Source: Deinococcus grandis
Lineage (GTDB): Bacteria > Deinococcota > Deinococci > Deinococcales > Deinococcaceae
DNA: 64,000 bases
Assembly: GCF_001485435.1 (NCBI RefSeq)
Contig: NZ_BCMS01000002.1
Location: 152,427 to 216,426, forward strand
Direction of reading: 5' to 3'
Positions within the stretch are counted from its first letter, which is position 1. The number at the start of each line of letters is the position of its first letter. A program made the position numbers and the translations under genes. This document shows positions 18,035-25,647 of the stretch, piece by piece. A model generated the notes under the pieces. It was not told the origin of the DNA. It did no database searches and saw nothing but the letters and a program-made list of their open reading frames with translations.

Positions 18035-19441
18035 GTGCCCACGCGGTCCATCGACCAGATCAATACCCTCAGCGACGCCGAGTTTCAGGCGCACTTCGCG
18101 GGGGTGCTCGAACACTCCCCACACTACGCCGCGCAGGTCGCCCGGGGCCGCCCCTACCCCGGCGCCGAGGCGCTGGCCGCCGCGTTCACCCGCGCGGCCC
18201 GGAGTGGCACGCCCGACGAGCAGCGCGCCCTGATCCGCGCCCACCCGGACCTCGCCGGGAAGGCCGCGCGGGCCGGTGACCTGACCCGCGAGAGCGCCCA
18301 CGAGCAGGCCAGCGCGGGCCTCGACCGCCTGAGCGACGCCGAGTACGCCGAATTCCACGCCCTGAACGCCGCGTACCACGAGAAGTTCGGCCTGCCGTAC
18401 GTCGTGTGCGTGCGCGAGCACGACAAAGCCAGCATCTTCGAAGGGGCCCGGCGCCGCCTGACGCACACCCCCGAACAGGAGGTCGAGGCGGCCCTGCACG
18501 AGATCGGCCGGATCGCCCGCCTGCGCGTGCTGGACCTGGTTGATCAGTCCACCGCTCTCTCCCCCACCCCGGAGGTTCCCATGGTCAAGGTCAGACTCGG
18601 CGACAACAACTACGGCAAGGCCGACGTGCGCCTGTTCAAGGTGTTCCGCGACCAGCCCCGCCACGACATCAAGGACGTGCAGGTACGCGTCGCCATGCAG
18701 GGCGACTTCGAGGCCGCGCACGTGAGCGGCGACAACACCGACCTCGTGGCGACCGACACGGTCCGCAACACCATCTACGCCCTGGCGCGCGACGGCCTGA
18801 CCGGCAGCGTCGAGGCGTTCGGCAAGCACCTGATCCGGCACTTCGTGGAGCGCGGCCCGCGCGTCACGCACGCCCGCGCCACGTTCGTGGAACATACCTG
18901 GGACCGCATGCGCAGCGGCGGCGAGGCGCACGACCACGCCTTCGTGCGCCAGATGCCCAAGCACACCGCGACCGTCAGCGGCGACGGGCGGACCTTCACC
19001 GTCGAGAGCGGCATCGACGAGCTGTACATCCTCAAGACCACCCGGAGCGGCTGGGCCGGGTTCCACCGCGACCAGTTCACGACGCTGCCCGACACCACCG
19101 ACCGCGTCCTGGCGACGACCGTCACCGCCCGCTGGACGTACCGCACCGAAGAACCCGACTCCGACGAGCCCGACTACGACGCCGTCTGGGCGCGGGTGTA
19201 CCAGACGCTGCTGGACGTGTTTCCCGATCACTACTCGCACAGCATGCAGCAGACCCTCTACCGCCTGGGCGAGGCGGTCCTGACCCGCTGCGACGAGATC
19301 GACCGCATCCACTTCTCGTTCCCGAACCGGCACCACATCCTCTACCCGCTGGACCGCTTCGGGATGGACAACCCGGGCGTGATCTTCCACGCGGACGCCG
19401 AACCGTACGGCGTGATCGAGGGCTGGGTGGAACGCGCGTGA
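18035..19441 (+). CDS. pucL: Bifunctional OHCU decarboxylase-uricase (PucL-like)
   Basis: A 468-residue fusion. Residues 1-165 are 2-oxo-4-hydroxy-4-carboxy-5-ureidoimidazoline decarboxylase: RAHPDLAGKAA with catalytic H70, ESAHEQASAGLDRL, FNAAYHEKFGLPYVVCVRE-like segment. Residues ~180-468 are uricase: KVRLGDNNYGKADVRLFKV, GDNTDLVATDTVRNTIYALA (catalytic Thr), FGKHLIRHF, SFPNRHHILYPLDRFGMDN. The uricase half oxidises urate to 5-hydroxyisourate and the other half performs the last step to (S)-allantoin; the intermediate hydrolase is the next gene. B. subtilis PucL has the same order. GTG start at 18035 follows CCCGGAGG. Confidence 0.95.
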   Translation: MPTRSIDQINTLSDAEFQAHFAGVLEHSPHYAAQVARGRPYPGAEALAAAFTRAARSGTPDEQRALIRAHPDLAGKAARAGDLTRESAHEQASAGLDRLSDAEYAEFHALNAAYHEKFGLPYVVCVREHDKASIFEGARRRLTHTPEQEVEAALHEIGRIARLRVLDLVDQSTALSPTPEVPMVKVRLGDNNYGKADVRLFKVFRDQPRHDIKDVQVRVAMQGDFEAAHVSGDNTDLVATDTVRNTIYALARDGLTGSVEAFGKHLIRHFVERGPRVTHARATFVEHTWDRMRSGGEAHDHAFVRQMPKHTATVSGDGRTFTVESGIDELYILKTTRSGWAGFHRDQFTTLPDTTDRVLATTVTARWTYRTEEPDSDEPDYDAVWARVYQTLLDVFPDHYSHSMQQTLYRLGEAVLTRCDEIDRIHFSFPNRHHILYPLDRFGMDNPGVIFHADAEPYGVIEGWVERA

Positions 19442-19791
19442 GCGGCGCGGGCCTGAGCACCCACGTCCTCGACACCGCGCGGGGCCGCCCGGCCGGGGGC
19501 ATTCCGGTGACCCTGCAGCGGGTGGACGGCAGCGGGGAACGGGTTCTGCTGAAGCGGACGGTCACGAATGCCGACGGCCGCACCGACGAGCCGCTGATCG
19601 CGCGCGGCGAACTCCGGACCGGCACGTACGAGCTGACCTTCATCGTCGCCGCGTACTTCGCCGACCTCACCAGCCCGGACCCCTTTCTGGACGAGGTGAC
19701 CCTGCGTTTCACCGTCGCGGACGCCTCAGCCCACTACCACGTCCCGCTGCTCGTCAGCCCCTGGTCCTACAGCACCTACCGGGGCAGTTGA
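19438..19791 (+). CDS. uraH: 5-Hydroxyisourate hydrolase (transthyretin-like)
   Basis: A 117-residue protein with the HIU-hydrolase signatures: LSTHVLDTARGRPAGGIPVTL at the start (catalytic His in THVLD), an internal LRTGTYELTF, HYHVPLLVSPWSYSTYRGS at the end with the diagnostic C-terminal YRGS. It hydrolyses 5-hydroxyisourate to OHCU between the two activities of PucL. The GTG start overlaps the pucL stop by 4 nt, and its own stop overlaps the TTG start of the regulator gene, so the three are one operon. Confidence 0.96.
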   Translation: MSGAGLSTHVLDTARGRPAGGIPVTLQRVDGSGERVLLKRTVTNADGRTDEPLIARGELRTGTYELTFIVAAYFADLTSPDPFLDEVTLRFTVADASAHYHVPLLVSPWSYSTYRGS

Positions 19792-20309
19792 CGGGCGTGA
19801 ACTCCCGGGCGTTCCTGACCCGTGTCGAGGAGGACTGGCAGGTGCGGCGACCCGACCTGGACGCCAGCCCCATGCTGCGCGTCCTGCGCCTGACCCGACT
19901 GGGCGGGCAATTGCAGGCGCAGCTCGACCGTCTACTGGCCGCGCACGGCCTGAACGCCGCCGGGTGGGACCTGCTGCTCACCCTGTACCGCAGCGCCCCC
20001 CCGCAGGGCCTGCGACCCGGCGACCTGCTCGACCGCTGCGCCGTGAACGGCCCCGCCACCTCCAACCGCATCGCGCGGCTGTCGGCACTGGGCCTGATCA
20101 CGCGAGTGCCCCACCCGACCGACCGCCGACAGGCCTACGTCCGCCTGAACGCCGCCGGAACCGCACTGGTCGAGACCCTGCTACCCGAATTCCTGACACT
20201 GGAAGCCGGTCTCCTGCGGGTTCTGAATCCAGCCCAGCTGACTGAACTCGACCGGCTGAGCGACGTGCTCCTCGATCACCTCGAGCACCAGGACGCGCAA
20301 CACACCTGA
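19788..20309 (+). CDS. hucR: MarR-family urate-responsive repressor (HucR homolog)
   Basis: A 173-residue winged-helix protein (170 from the GTG at 19797). The segment HGLNAAGWDLLLTLYRSAPPQGLRPGDLL followed by NGPATSNRIARL is strikingly like D. radiodurans HucR, which represses uricase until urate binds. An N-terminal extra helix before the MarR core (WQVRRPDLDASPMLRVL) also fits the HucR/PecS type. In D. radiodurans hucR is divergent from uricase; here it is the last gene of the uricase operon, which would make it self-regulating. DNA target and ligand are inferred from homology. Confidence 0.88.
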   Translation: MTGVNSRAFLTRVEEDWQVRRPDLDASPMLRVLRLTRLGGQLQAQLDRLLAAHGLNAAGWDLLLTLYRSAPPQGLRPGDLLDRCAVNGPATSNRIARLSALGLITRVPHPTDRRQAYVRLNAAGTALVETLLPEFLTLEAGLLRVLNPAQLTELDRLSDVLLDHLEHQDAQHT

Positions 20310-20330
20310 ACGCAGCGGGCTCGCACAGAC

Positions 20331-20956
20331 CGGACCACCGGGTGGTTCACCGTGCCGGAGGCCCCGCCAAGACGATCCGGTGGCAGGGGCCGACAGGTCA
20401 TCCCCAGCCATGCGGCCAGCCGCCTCGGGTGTGGACCACCGGGTGGTCCAAGCATTCATGTCAGGCATGCAGAGGCGTTGAAGAGCAGTCCCGACGACCC
20501 TCCCCGAGTCGACGGACAGCGCCATGCGGGCGCGTGGGCACGCGGCATTCCACCTGGTCAAACGCGGGCGTGAGGACAATGCGCAGGGCGGGATGCGCAT
20601 TCAAGGTCCATACACGCCCGGTCAACAGGGCCGTAGGTTCCGGCTCGCTGCTCACGCACAGCTCAGGGTGACTGGACCACCCGGTGGTCCACGCCCGGGC
20701 ACGCACACGGTCCGACGAATCGCTGGTCCACAGAAGGGGTCTGCCTCGCGCTTCACGGATCAGCCGGGCCAGCTTTCCGCTCCATTTCTGACCGGGGATA
20801 CATGCACCCGCAACTGGACCACCGGGTGGTCCACGGAACAGAAAGGGCTGTCGACCCCCTCCCTGCGGCTGTTCCAATCCCGGGCTCGGAACATGACCAG
20901 ACCCATCACCGCTCACCCTCCACGTCATCGCCAGATCTGGACCACCCGGTGGTCCA
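20331..20956. repeat. Cluster of five parS-like 19-bp palindromes
   Basis: TGGACCACCSGGTGGTCCA occurs perfectly at 20432-20450, 20673-20691, 20815-20833 and 20938-20956, and with two mismatches at 20331-20349. The central base is G or C. Intervals are about 101, 241, 142 and 123 bp. Further perfect copies are at 23176-23194, beyond parA, and 31456-31474. The cluster fills the 740-bp gene-free stretch (20310-21049) right behind parB. Clustered palindromes next to parAB are the normal form of centromere (parS) sites, so these are the likely ParB targets. Nothing else was recognised in this stretch except the terminator. Confidence 0.85.
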
Positions 20957-20995
20957 GCCTGGGGCTGGTTCGTCTACGCACAGGCCGCAGCCAAG

Positions 20996-21033
20996 AGAAA
21001 GGCCTCCCGCGCATCCCAGCGGGAGGCCTTTCA
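20996..21033. terminator. Terminator at the end of parAB
   Basis: AAAGGCCTCCCGC and GCGGGAGGCCTTT form a 13-bp perfect stem with an 8-nt loop, flanked by A and T runs, so it can work in both directions. It lies 17 bp past the parB stop. Confidence 0.85.
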
Positions 21034-21049
21034 GGACGTTCTCGTGGGG

Positions 21050-21952
21050 TCAGCGGGGGGCGGGATCGAGCAGGTCACGCAGTTCGTTCAGGAGCTGCTC
21101 GGCCCGCCGGGCGTCCGGGCCTTTCAGGCGGCTCAGGCGGGGCAGCAGGCGCCGCATCTGGTCGCCCTGCACGGCCAGCGCGGGCCGGGAAGGCTGGGTG
21201 GCCTGCTGCTCGGTCCGCACGAGGTCCCTAACCTGCCGCGCGGTGAGGCCCTCCTGCGCGGCGCGTTCCAGCAGGGCGCTGCGGATGTCCCCCTCGGGCA
21301 GCGGCACGAGTTCCGCGCAGACCTTGGCGTCCACGCGGCGCGCCTGGATGGCCTCGCGTTCGGCGGCGGTCATGCGCAGGATCAGGGCGCGCTGCTGGCC
21401 CCACACGCTGATCCCGGTGCCGTACATGTCGCGCAGGAGCCGCTCGACGCCCAGGTCGTCCTCGCGGCGACCCTTTCGGACGTGGTGCAGGTAGCTGACG
21501 ATCTCGTCGGTACCGAGGTTCAGGCGGCGCGACAGGAACTGGAAGCCGACCAGAGTCTCGGTGACGAGGTCGAGGTCGTTGCGCTGCGCGTTCTCGATGA
21601 TGGCGATCTCGTAGGCGCGGGCGTCGTCGGCGTCCACGTAGATGACGGGCACCTGCGTGAGCCCGGCCAGCGCCGCGGCGCGCAGGCGCCGCTCCCCGGC
21701 GACGAGCAGGATCTCGGCGCGGCGGCGGCGCACCAGCACGGGCTGCAGCACGCCGTACGTGCGGATGTTCTGCGCCAGGTCGGTCAGTGCCTCGTCGGTG
21801 AAGGCCTGGTCGCCCAGCAGGCGGCGGGGGTTGAATTCCGGCAGGACGCGGATGGACGCGGTGGGCAGCTGGGCGTCGGCGCTGCGGTCGCGCAGTTCCT
21901 CCATCATGTCCAGCGCGCCGAACGCGGCGGCGCTCACGCCGGGGCGGGTCAT
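21050..21952 (-). CDS. parB: ParB-family chromosome/plasmid partition protein
   Basis: A 300-residue ParB/Spo0J-type protein. The N-terminal CTP-binding/ParB-N domain has LPEFNPRRLL, QNIRTYGVLQPVLVRRR, LLVAGERRLRAA (GERR box) and AIIENAQRNDL; a helix-turn-helix region follows (GTDEIVSYLHHVRKG ... WGQQRALILRM). The C-terminal ~60 residues would dimerise. It binds parS-like sites, presumably the palindromes at 20331-20956. Its ATG overlaps the parA stop by 4 nt (ATGA), so the two are made in fixed ratio. Confidence 0.93.
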   Translation of the reverse strand: MTRPGVSAAAFGALDMMEELRDRSADAQLPTASIRVLPEFNPRRLLGDQAFTDEALTDLAQNIRTYGVLQPVLVRRRRAEILLVAGERRLRAAALAGLTQVPVIYVDADDARAYEIAIIENAQRNDLDLVTETLVGFQFLSRRLNLGTDEIVSYLHHVRKGRREDDLGVERLLRDMYGTGISVWGQQRALILRMTAAEREAIQARRVDAKVCAELVPLPEGDIRSALLERAAQEGLTARQVRDLVRTEQQATQPSRPALAVQGDQMRRLLPRLSRLKGPDARRAEQLLNELRDLLDPAPR

Positions 21953-22977
21953 GGGGTCACCCCGGTCGCCTGGGGCTGCACGCCCAGTTCGTTCAGCAGG
22001 TCGCGGGTGACGTTGCGGATGTCCTGCGCGATGTCCGAGCCGGGCTTGTGGCGGACCAGGGGGCGGCGGGCGCGCTGGGCGTCCATCATCAGGACGCTGT
22101 CGCGGATCTGGCTGGAGACCGGCGCGACGCTCTGGTACTGCTTCATCATCTCGAGCAGGTCCTTGTAGACGTTGGTGCTGCTGCGCACGCGGTTGGGAAT
22201 GAACATCCGCACGCCCAGTCCGGGCGCGTAGGGCCGCGCGCCCTTGACGAGTTTCACGATCTTGTCGAGGTTCTCGAAACCCTTGTCCCCGGAGATCGGG
22301 ACGATCAGGTGGTCGGCGGCGGCCACGGCGGCGTTCAGCAGGGGCGTGATGCCAGGCTTGGTGTCGATCAGGATGAAGTCGTACTGCGGGGCGATATGGT
22401 CGACGGCCTCGCGCAGGTTGCCCATCTTGGTGAGGTCCGCGCCGATGCGCTGGTCGACCTCGTACAGGGCGTCGTTGGACACCCAGACGTCCACGCCGAG
22501 CACCGGTACCGGGGGGCCCAGGCGCGGTTCGGTGTCCTCGTCGAAGACGCTCAGGATGGTGTGCTCGCGGCGGTAGCCGGGCAGGTCGGCGCGGGCGACG
22601 CCCTCGACCGGGTCGTGCAGGCCGAGGTTCTTGGTCAGGGAGCCCTGGGGGTCGGTGTCGATGATCGCCACGCGGTAGCCCTGGTCGGCGAGGGTCAGGG
22701 CGAGTTCGCGGGTGATGGAGGTCTTGCCTTCACCTCCGGAAATGTTGCTGGTCACGATGCGGTGGGCCATGCGGGGCTCCTTGTCACTGGGGTCGGCGCG
22801 CGTGGCGCACAGGCGGCGGAGGGTCAGGTAGTCGCTCATGGGGATGATCGCGGCGACGGGATCGTTGTACTTCTCGACGATGACCCGGCCGCCCCGTTCG
22901 ACCTGCCCGAGCACCTCGGCGAGGCTGCTGCGCAGGTCCCGTGTCTTGACGCTGGTGTCGCGCCCCGGTTGAGCCAT
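21949..22977 (-). CDS. parA: ParA partition ATPase with in-frame Phd/YefM-like N-terminal domain
   Basis: One 342-residue frame. Residues 1-~60 read as a Phd/YefM antitoxin fold (VKTRDLRSSLAEVLGQVERG, VIVEKYNDPVAAIIPMSDY). After a short linker the ParA ATPase begins at Met70 (22770): Walker A NISGGEGKTS lacks the usual signature lysine before GG, then IIDTDPQGSL, ILIDTKPG, VPISGDKGFENL. AAGGAG lies 7 nt before codon 70, so a ParA-only form (21949-22770) may also be made. The full-length ATG at 22977 is supported by a perfectly spaced promoter that would start the mRNA at or next to that codon. A Phd domain could bind the palindromic operator there and autoregulate the operon. Confidence 0.85.
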   Translation of the reverse strand: MAQPGRDTSVKTRDLRSSLAEVLGQVERGGRVIVEKYNDPVAAIIPMSDYLTLRRLCATRADPSDKEPRMAHRIVTSNISGGEGKTSITRELALTLADQGYRVAIIDTDPQGSLTKNLGLHDPVEGVARADLPGYRREHTILSVFDEDTEPRLGPPVPVLGVDVWVSNDALYEVDQRIGADLTKMGNLREAVDHIAPQYDFILIDTKPGITPLLNAAVAAADHLIVPISGDKGFENLDKIVKLVKGARPYAPGLGVRMFIPNRVRSSTNVYKDLLEMMKQYQSVAPVSSQIRDSVLMMDAQRARRPLVRHKPGSDIAQDIRNVTRDLLNELGVQPQATGVTP

Positions 22978-22983
22978 AGGGGA

Positions 22984-23012
22984 ACTATAAAAAGATGTAC
23001 ACCTTTTTTCAA
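22984..23012 (-). promoter_or_regulatory. parAB promoter with embedded 20-bp palindrome
   Basis: On the minus strand TTGAAA (23012-23007), a 17-nt spacer and TATAGT (22989-22984) form a near-consensus promoter, placing the transcript start at about the A of ATG 22977 (leaderless). The spacer is filled by a palindrome, AAAAAGATGT-ACACCTTTTT on the plus strand at 22989-23008, with a single mismatched pair. A repressor bound here would block RNA polymerase; the Phd-like domain of the first gene is the obvious candidate. Confidence 0.7.
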
Positions 23013-23033
23013 GCTGAAATTCAGGTGAAACGG

Positions 23034-23160
23034 CTTCCGTTTGCTCCGCAACCCCACCGGAGCACCCGCTCGACGTCCGGAACCCGTGTTGCTCCCACGC
23101 GCCTCGCTCGGATGGAACGGGCTGCGCAGCCCGTGCAGTCGACGTCCGTCGGCGAGCAGG
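23034..23160. repeat. Diverged dispersed-repeat fragment (copy E)
   Basis: The block around ACGTCCGGAACCCG...TTGCTCC and CGCTCGGATGGAACGGGCTGCGCAGCCCGT keeps the order of the internal parts of copies A-C, including the terminal hairpin, but both outer ends have decayed. It lies between the parAB promoter and the parS-like site at 23176. Confidence 0.5.
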
Positions 23161-23175
23161 CCCAGGCCGGGCGAG

Positions 23176-23194
23176 TGGACCACCGGGTGGTCCA
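23176..23194. repeat. parS-like 19-bp palindrome upstream of parA
   Basis: A perfect copy of TGGACCACCGGGTGGTCCA about 165 bp upstream of the parAB promoter, so the operon is flanked on both sides by the same palindrome. Confidence 0.8.
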
Positions 23195-23401
23195 GCCCCA
23201 GACGGGTGGCCGCCACCCTGGAACATCCGCCTGGGACTGGCCGGGCATCCGCCGGGGCGAGCGACCCACCAGTGCAGCCTCGCCGCGGAGCGAACCGTCT
23301 GCGCACGCGCACATTCCATTCGTGCATGAGGGGCCGCCTCAGCACTGCTAAAGAGCGGGGCGTCTTGACGGGGAATCCTGTCATGGGTCACGATACGGGT
23401 A

Positions 23402-23425
23402 ACTATCTAAGGATTCTTCGATAGT
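23402..23425. promoter_or_regulatory. Candidate SOS operator before the LexA-like gene
   Basis: ACTATC-TAAGGATTCTTC-GATAGT is a 24-bp near-palindrome (6-bp perfect outer arms, inner AAGG/TTCTT arms, two mismatched pairs) ending 15 bp before the ATG at 23441. Its position fits autorepression by the protein encoded downstream and control of the whole mutagenesis cassette. Confidence 0.6.
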
Positions 23426-23440
23426 CGAGGAGTGACCCTG

Positions 23441-24076
23441 ATGCCCCCCCGCCTGACCCCACTGCGCCTGAACCTCCTGCGCCTCGCCGCGCAGCTCACC
23501 CGTGCCGGGGGGCCGCCCAGCGCCGCCGAACTCGCCCGCGCCGCCGGACTCACCGAGGCGACCATGTCCTTTCACCTGCGGGCACTGGCCGAACTCGGGA
23601 TGGTCGAACGCCGCGGCGCGCGGGGCCGCCTGCACCTGAGCGATCAGGCCCGCGCGGCCATTCAGGACGGCATTCCCATCTACGGTCAGGTGGCGGCCGG
23701 CGCGCCGATCCTGGCCGAGCAGGCGCCGGATCACGTCACGCCCAGCCTCGACCAGCTGCTCGGCGTGCGCGAGGGTGACTTCCTGCTGCAGGTGCGCGGC
23801 GACTCCATGACCGGCATCGGCGTGATGGACGGCGATTACGTGCTCGTGCGGCCCGCGCCGCAGGTACTCGACGGCGAGGTGGCGGTCGTGCTGATCCCCG
23901 GCGAGAACGCCGCGACCCTCAAGCGGGTGTACGTGTTCGGGGACGAGGTCGTGCTCGTCAGCGAGAACCCGGACCATCCCCGCCGGACGTACCCGGCGGC
24001 GGACGTGCGGGTGCAGGGGCGGATGGTGGCCCGGCTGGGGCTCGCCGGGCCGCGCCCCCTGACCCGGAGGGCCTGA
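23441..24076 (+). CDS. LexA-like self-cleaving repressor
   Basis: A 211-residue protein with LexA architecture: an N-terminal winged helix-turn-helix (PSAAELARAAGLTEATMSFHLRALAELGMV, residues 26-55) and a C-terminal S24 peptidase domain. The cleavage site is A86-G87 in VAAGAP, the nucleophile S122 in RGDSMTGIGVMDGDYV and the general base K161 in ATLKRVYV. On DNA damage RecA-stimulated self-cleavage would derepress the genes behind it. I chose ATG 23441 with GAGGAG 10 nt upstream over the GTG at 23432, which has no spacing. imuB follows after 2 nt, in the order lexA-imuB-dnaE2 known from many bacteria. Confidence 0.9.
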   Translation: MPPRLTPLRLNLLRLAAQLTRAGGPPSAAELARAAGLTEATMSFHLRALAELGMVERRGARGRLHLSDQARAAIQDGIPIYGQVAAGAPILAEQAPDHVTPSLDQLLGVREGDFLLQVRGDSMTGIGVMDGDYVLVRPAPQVLDGEVAVVLIPGENAATLKRVYVFGDEVVLVSENPDHPRRTYPAADVRVQGRMVARLGLAGPRPLTRRA

Positions 24077-24078
24077 GC

Positions 24079-25323
24079 GTGGCCGGGGCGCGGACGGTCG
24101 CCTGCGTCCTGCTGAGCCCCTGGCCGCTGGCGCACGTGCAGCGGCAGCACCCCGGCGTGCCGGTCGCGGTACTGGGCGAGGACCGGCGGGTCCGGCAGGC
24201 CTGCGCGGACGCCCGGGCAGCCGGTGTGCGGCCCGGGATGCGGGAGGCGGCCGCCCTGTCCCGCTGCCCGGAGCTGCACGCCGCGGTCGTGCCCGCCCCC
24301 GAGGCGCAGGCGGTCTGGGCTGAACTGCTCGAGCAGCTGTACGCCCGCTTCAGTGACCGCGTGGAGGGCCGTGAGGCGGGCCGCGCGTTCCTGACCCTCG
24401 GCGCGGCGGGCGCCCGTGACCTCGCCGCGGCGCTCCACGCCCCGGCAGGACTGGCCGCCAGCCGGGAAGTGGCGCTGCTGGCCGCGCTGCGCGCCCCGCC
24501 CGGCGAGCTGCGGACCGTGCCCGCAGGGGACGCGGCCGAGCAGGCGGTCCTGCGGACGACGCCACTGGCCCAGCTGGACGCCCTGGGCGTGCCGCCCGCC
24601 GCGCTGGAGCGGCTGCACTTCCTGGGCGTGCGGCACCTCGGGGACCTGATGGCCTGGAGTGCCGCGCAGCGCGAGGCGTTCCTGGGTGTGGACGTCGGGC
24701 GGCGCCTGAACCGCTTCCTGGCAGGGGAGAGGTCGGCCCTGGTGGACCGGTACCGGCCGGGGCAGGTCCTGGCGGCTGATCTGACCTTCGGCGCGCCCCT
24801 GATGGACGCCACGCAGGTGGACGCGGCCCTGCGGGACCTCACGGGCGACCTGATGACCGCGTTGCGGGGACGGGTGGCCGCCACCCTGACCGTGCAGGCC
24901 GACACGCTGGGCGGTCGCCTGGAAGCCACCCGGCAGCTGAAATGGCCGCTGGACGCGGCGGGAATGGCGCGCGTGGCAGGCCTGGCCCTGCACGGCACGG
25001 GCGCGCTCGCGCTGGGCCTCGACCGGCTGGGCGTGCAGCTGGGCGGCCTCGCGCACCCGGCGCGGATGGTGGGCCTGTGGGCGGGCGCCGCGGAACTGGA
25101 GGTCACGAAGGCGCTCCTGGCGCGCTTCCCGGACGGGCTGGTGCGGGTCGAGTGGCTGGACCCCTGGGCGTACGCCACGGACGCGCAGTACGCCTGGGTG
25201 GACTGGCTGACCGGAGAGGTGCGGGCCCGCGACCTGACACCCCGCCCGAACTGGAGGCCCCGGCCCGCCGCGCGGCGTGAGCAGGCGGTGCAGCGGGTCC
25301 TGGCCTTCTTCGAGGGCGCGTGA
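24079..25323 (+). CDS. imuB: ImuB-type Y-family polymerase-like protein
   Basis: A 414-residue Y-family relative of the catalytically dead ImuB type. The N-terminus reads TVACVLLSPWPLAHVQRQHPGVPVAVLG where active DinB enzymes have metal-binding Asp residues, and the second acidic motif (SIDE-like) is replaced by ARFSDRVEGREA. Later parts match ImuB: TTPLAQLDALGVPPAALERLHFLGVRHLGDL (helix-hairpin-helix), DRYRPGQVLAADLTFGAPL. It would act as an adaptor bringing DnaE2 to the clamp, though I see no clear clamp-binding motif. GTG start at 24079; it overlaps the next gene by 4 nt. Confidence 0.85.
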   Translation: MAGARTVACVLLSPWPLAHVQRQHPGVPVAVLGEDRRVRQACADARAAGVRPGMREAAALSRCPELHAAVVPAPEAQAVWAELLEQLYARFSDRVEGREAGRAFLTLGAAGARDLAAALHAPAGLAASREVALLAALRAPPGELRTVPAGDAAEQAVLRTTPLAQLDALGVPPAALERLHFLGVRHLGDLMAWSAAQREAFLGVDVGRRLNRFLAGERSALVDRYRPGQVLAADLTFGAPLMDATQVDAALRDLTGDLMTALRGRVAATLTVQADTLGGRLEATRQLKWPLDAAGMARVAGLALHGTGALALGLDRLGVQLGGLAHPARMVGLWAGAAELEVTKALLARFPDGLVRVEWLDPWAYATDAQYAWVDWLTGEVRARDLTPRPNWRPRPAARREQAVQRVLAFFEGA

Positions 25324-25562
25324 AGGCGTACGGGCAGGCCCTTCAGGTCGAGACCTGCGGGGACCGCCCGGCCCGCCTGATCTGGCGGGGGCGGACGTAC
25401 CCGGTGGGGGCCGTCCTGGACGAGTGGCGGTTCGGGGGCCGCTGGTGGCTGGGCGAGCGGTCCCGCAGCTGCTTTCTGGTGCAGGCGGGCGCCCTGACGG
25501 CCGAACTGCAACGTGAGGACGGACCGGAGGGCCGCTGGTGGCTGGCGCGACTGGTGGACTGA
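25320..25562 (+). CDS. DUF6504-like small protein of the mutagenesis cassette
   Basis: An 80-residue Trp/Arg-rich protein. The pattern LIWRGRTYPVGAVLDEWRFGGRWWLGERSRSCFLVQAG is like the small DUF6504 proteins that often sit between imuB and dnaE2. No catalytic motif is visible; the two RWW segments suggest a compact beta fold. The ATG overlaps the imuB stop (GTGA/ATGA type), and dnaE2 begins 85 nt later. Its function in translesion synthesis is not known. Confidence 0.72.
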   Translation: MKAYGQALQVETCGDRPARLIWRGRTYPVGAVLDEWRFGGRWWLGERSRSCFLVQAGALTAELQREDGPEGRWWLARLVD

Positions 25563-25647
25563 CCCGGGCTACGGGTGACCGCGCTGCCCGGCAGCCCCCC
25601 GGACGGCCGGTGCCGCGCCCGGGGGCCACGCGCCGTCTGGGGGCCGC

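Noticed and set aside
20310..21049. Protein genes in the gene-free stretch behind hucR
   Set aside because: Open frames of 60-235 codons exist, but they run across the parS-like palindromes and the terminator and have no start signals.
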